Shown here: positions 43,691 through 45,402 of the stretch, piece after piece
Position numbering within the stretch: the first letter of the stretch is position 1
Layout of the letters: each line of letters starts with the position of its first letter
NCBI GenBank assembly: GCA_025201765.1
Contig: MU623547.1
Span: 1 to 45,402, forward strand
Source: Daldinia sp. FL1419
Lineage: Eukaryota; Ascomycota; Sordariomycetes; Xylariales; Hypoxylaceae
Length of the DNA: 45,402 bases
Direction: 5' to 3'
Notes under the pieces: generated by a model
The model's database searches: none
What the model saw: the letters and a program-made list of their open reading frames with translations, nothing else
Told to the model about the DNA's origin: nothing
Made by a program: the position numbers and the translations under genes

Positions 43691-45335
43691 ATAAAAATGA
43701 ATTATTTTTTTAGGGTTAAACAAAGCTTATCCTGTAGCTACCCTGCAGCTACCCTGCAGCTACCCTGCAGCTACCCTGCAGCTACCCTGCAGCTACCCTG
43801 TAGCTACCCTGTAAATGGGAAGTGGTGCATGGAATCCCAAAATAAAAACCTAAATAAGACCAACTATATGTCCGTGCCCGCCGAATCACGTGATCGTTAC
43901 AACCTTCGCACCCACGTTGTTATTACCCTCTTGTAACCACTTTCCAGCACCTTTATAGCGTTTATAGTTGTGCAACCTCTCCTGCCCGATGCGGCTCGTC
44001 AGGAGCTACCTAACGATACCTATTGTAACAGAGAGCACGCCTTCTGGCGAGTGGTACGGGGATGGTTAGGCTAATCGACCCTTAGATCCCCTTAAGGAGG
44101 TTCCGATTAGTGCTTTTAGGGGCCTGGGTCAATGCCCGAAGAATAGGTTATAAGGTAGGTTAGGGGGTGCTGGGACGGTTGAGGGTGACGCGAGACCATG
44201 TCCGAAGAATCCGTGCAGGACCGGAGCGGGGTTTGGTGCTTGTGAGTCGATTTTTGAAATTCTCCATACTAAATAATATGTCGGGAAATCTTTGTGCGCC
44301 CCGGAACCCTCAGACCCACATCGGGGATCCAGCTGGGCCCGGTAGGTATATGAGAAAGCGAGTAGTCACCGGCAATTGAAAAGTTGCATGTGTGGCTACT
44401 GGCTTCCCACCCGATAGCGCAGTTTAGCTGGTCGTGCCTGGCTTGAGCTAATGGGTGGCTACGGCTAGTGCTTTGACAGGCTCGTCGCCCATCCCTATGA
44501 CTTTGCCGCTGTGCCTTTTGGCGCAGCGCCTGGCACTGGGGGACGGCTCGTAGCGTGTTTAAGGTGCTGTAGTAGCCATCTGTTCGTTCAAGCCCGTGCC
44601 TGCTGGCGACGCTGGTTGTGGCCCCTGTCGGCATATGCCTTGTTGGCCTCGGGGGCTCCCTTGTTCGTCATCCGTCCCATTGCCTCTGCCCCCTCTGGGT
44701 GCACTGCCTGGCGAGGGACGGGCGACGGTAGGGGAGTTCCCCGTGGCCGGCGAGTGCCCTCTGTCGGCATGGCCTCCGCTGCTTTCTCTCTCTTTTCGGA
44801 ATGGTGCTGCCCCCCTGCAAAATGGGTGCGCGTCCGTACCTTCTCTTACGTCCCGTATCTGCGTGGTAGCTGTTGCGTGGTACCTCTTAAGAACCTTGTA
44901 GCTCAGGCTCGGTCACGGGGGAATCATAGCAGCTATCGACCCCCCTAGGGCGTCGCCTCTGTGCGGTGCGTGTCTAGGAAGCACGGTGGCTGTCGGACGT
45001 ATTTTTCGATCGACGGCCCTCGGATGGGCTCTGTGGACGGTTGGCCGATGGCTAAACTTACCACATAGTATCGGGAGACACCTACCCTGTAGCTACCCTG
45101 TAGCTGCGGGGTGAAGGTCTCCTCTTGGGGCCTGTAAGCTTCACCTCGGCGGCCTTCCGGTTGCGGTGCGTGTGGCGGACCAGTGCCCTGGGGAATTTAG
45201 AGGGGAAAACTGGATGGCGCGCTTTGGTGCGATAGGCCCTGCCTGGACCGCTAAGCCGCCCACCTGTATAGGTGCAACCGTAACTAATTCTTCCGTGCCT
45301 CGTGGCACGGTTGGCCAACCCCGGCGTACGATAGT
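43691..45335 (+). other. rDNA intergenic spacer and 5' external transcribed spacer
   Basis: GC-rich, un-RIPed sequence running directly into the 18S gene. The open frames in it (for example 44,167-44,379, 44,511-44,948, 45,082-45,375) overlap on both strands and are chance ORFs of GC-rich spacer. It includes the minisatellite at 43,731-43,813 and a two-unit echo of it at 45,083-45,105. The RNA polymerase I promoter must lie here, but I cannot place it. Confidence 0.85.
43731..43813 (+). repeat. 11-bp minisatellite in the rDNA spacer
   Basis: About 7.5 units of CCTGCAGCTAC; first and last full units read CCTGTAGCTAC. This type of short array is common in rDNA spacers, where it may bind termination or fork-barrier factors (inference). 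Confidence 0.93.
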
Positions 45336-45402
45336 TACCTGGTTGATTCTGCCAGTAGTCATATGCTTGTCTCAAAGATTAAGCCATGCATGTCTAAGTA
45401 TA
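45336..45402 (+). rRNA. 18S (small subunit) ribosomal RNA, 5' end
   Basis: TACCTGGTTGATTCTGCCAG and then AGTCATATGCTTGTCTC, AAGCCATGCATGTCTAAG are the universal 5' sequence of eukaryotic 18S rRNA. The variant matches filamentous ascomycetes. The gene continues beyond the window. No RIP is evident. Confidence 0.97.

Noticed and set aside
43731..43813. CRISPR array or telomere repeat
   Set aside because: The 11-bp units have no spacers and do not match TTAGGG-type telomeres. It is a plain minisatellite in the rDNA spacer.
44167..45375. Several ORFs of 60-145 codons on both strands
   Set aside because: They lie in GC-rich rDNA spacer, overlap one another in several frames and have no protein-like features.

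Overview
The window looks like a filamentous ascomycete (Pezizomycotina) chromosome. It is a very AT-rich, transposon-packed block that appears heavily mutated by repeat-induced point mutation (RIP), and it runs into the first visible unit of an rDNA array. The last 67 bases are the 5' end of an 18S rRNA gene, preceded by a GC-rich spacer. Nearly everything else is AT-rich relics of repeats in which C:G has become T:A on both strands. I cannot name the species.

Layout. 1-3.0 kb: repeat debris, including one arm (278-1990) of a large inverted repeat whose other arm is 17,790-19,546. 3.03-7.04 kb: a RIP-destroyed, inverted copy of the gene cassette that is intact at 22.3-26.2 kb. 7.86-14.81 kb: a full-length but dead Ty1/copia element (Copia-A; 143-bp LTRs, 5-bp target duplication GACCA), itself carrying a ~412-bp repeat and a 259-bp MITE. 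15.0-16.8 kb: a non-RIPed 310-codon gene between two solo LTRs of one family in opposite orientation, each with its own target duplication. 19.5-22.5 kb: a cluster of ~400-bp 'R' repeats. 22.3-26.2 kb: the intact cassette, with a Ulp1/C48-type cysteine protease gene, a divergent two-exon gene for a Cys-rich (DUF3716-like) protein, and a frameshifted third ORF. 26.2-42.0 kb: a second Copia-A copy split by a 12.9-kb minus-strand copia element (Copia-B), which is itself split by a 6.1-kb plus-strand copia element (Copia-C). Each nesting step is dated by LTRs and target-site duplications. 42-43.7 kb: satellites and two R repeats. 43.7-45.4 kb: rDNA spacer and 18S start.

Only three loci look like genes that could still make protein: the 310-codon ORF, the Ulp1-like protease and the two-exon Cys-rich protein. 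The last two are divergently transcribed from a shared 455-bp region. They sit in a segment present twice, once intact and once RIP-degraded, bounded on one side by R-repeat sequence and on the other by a small hairpin. This cassette, with its family of short R repeats and its unusual density of the palindrome TGATCA, is the best candidate for an undescribed mobile system. No transposase is visible in it.
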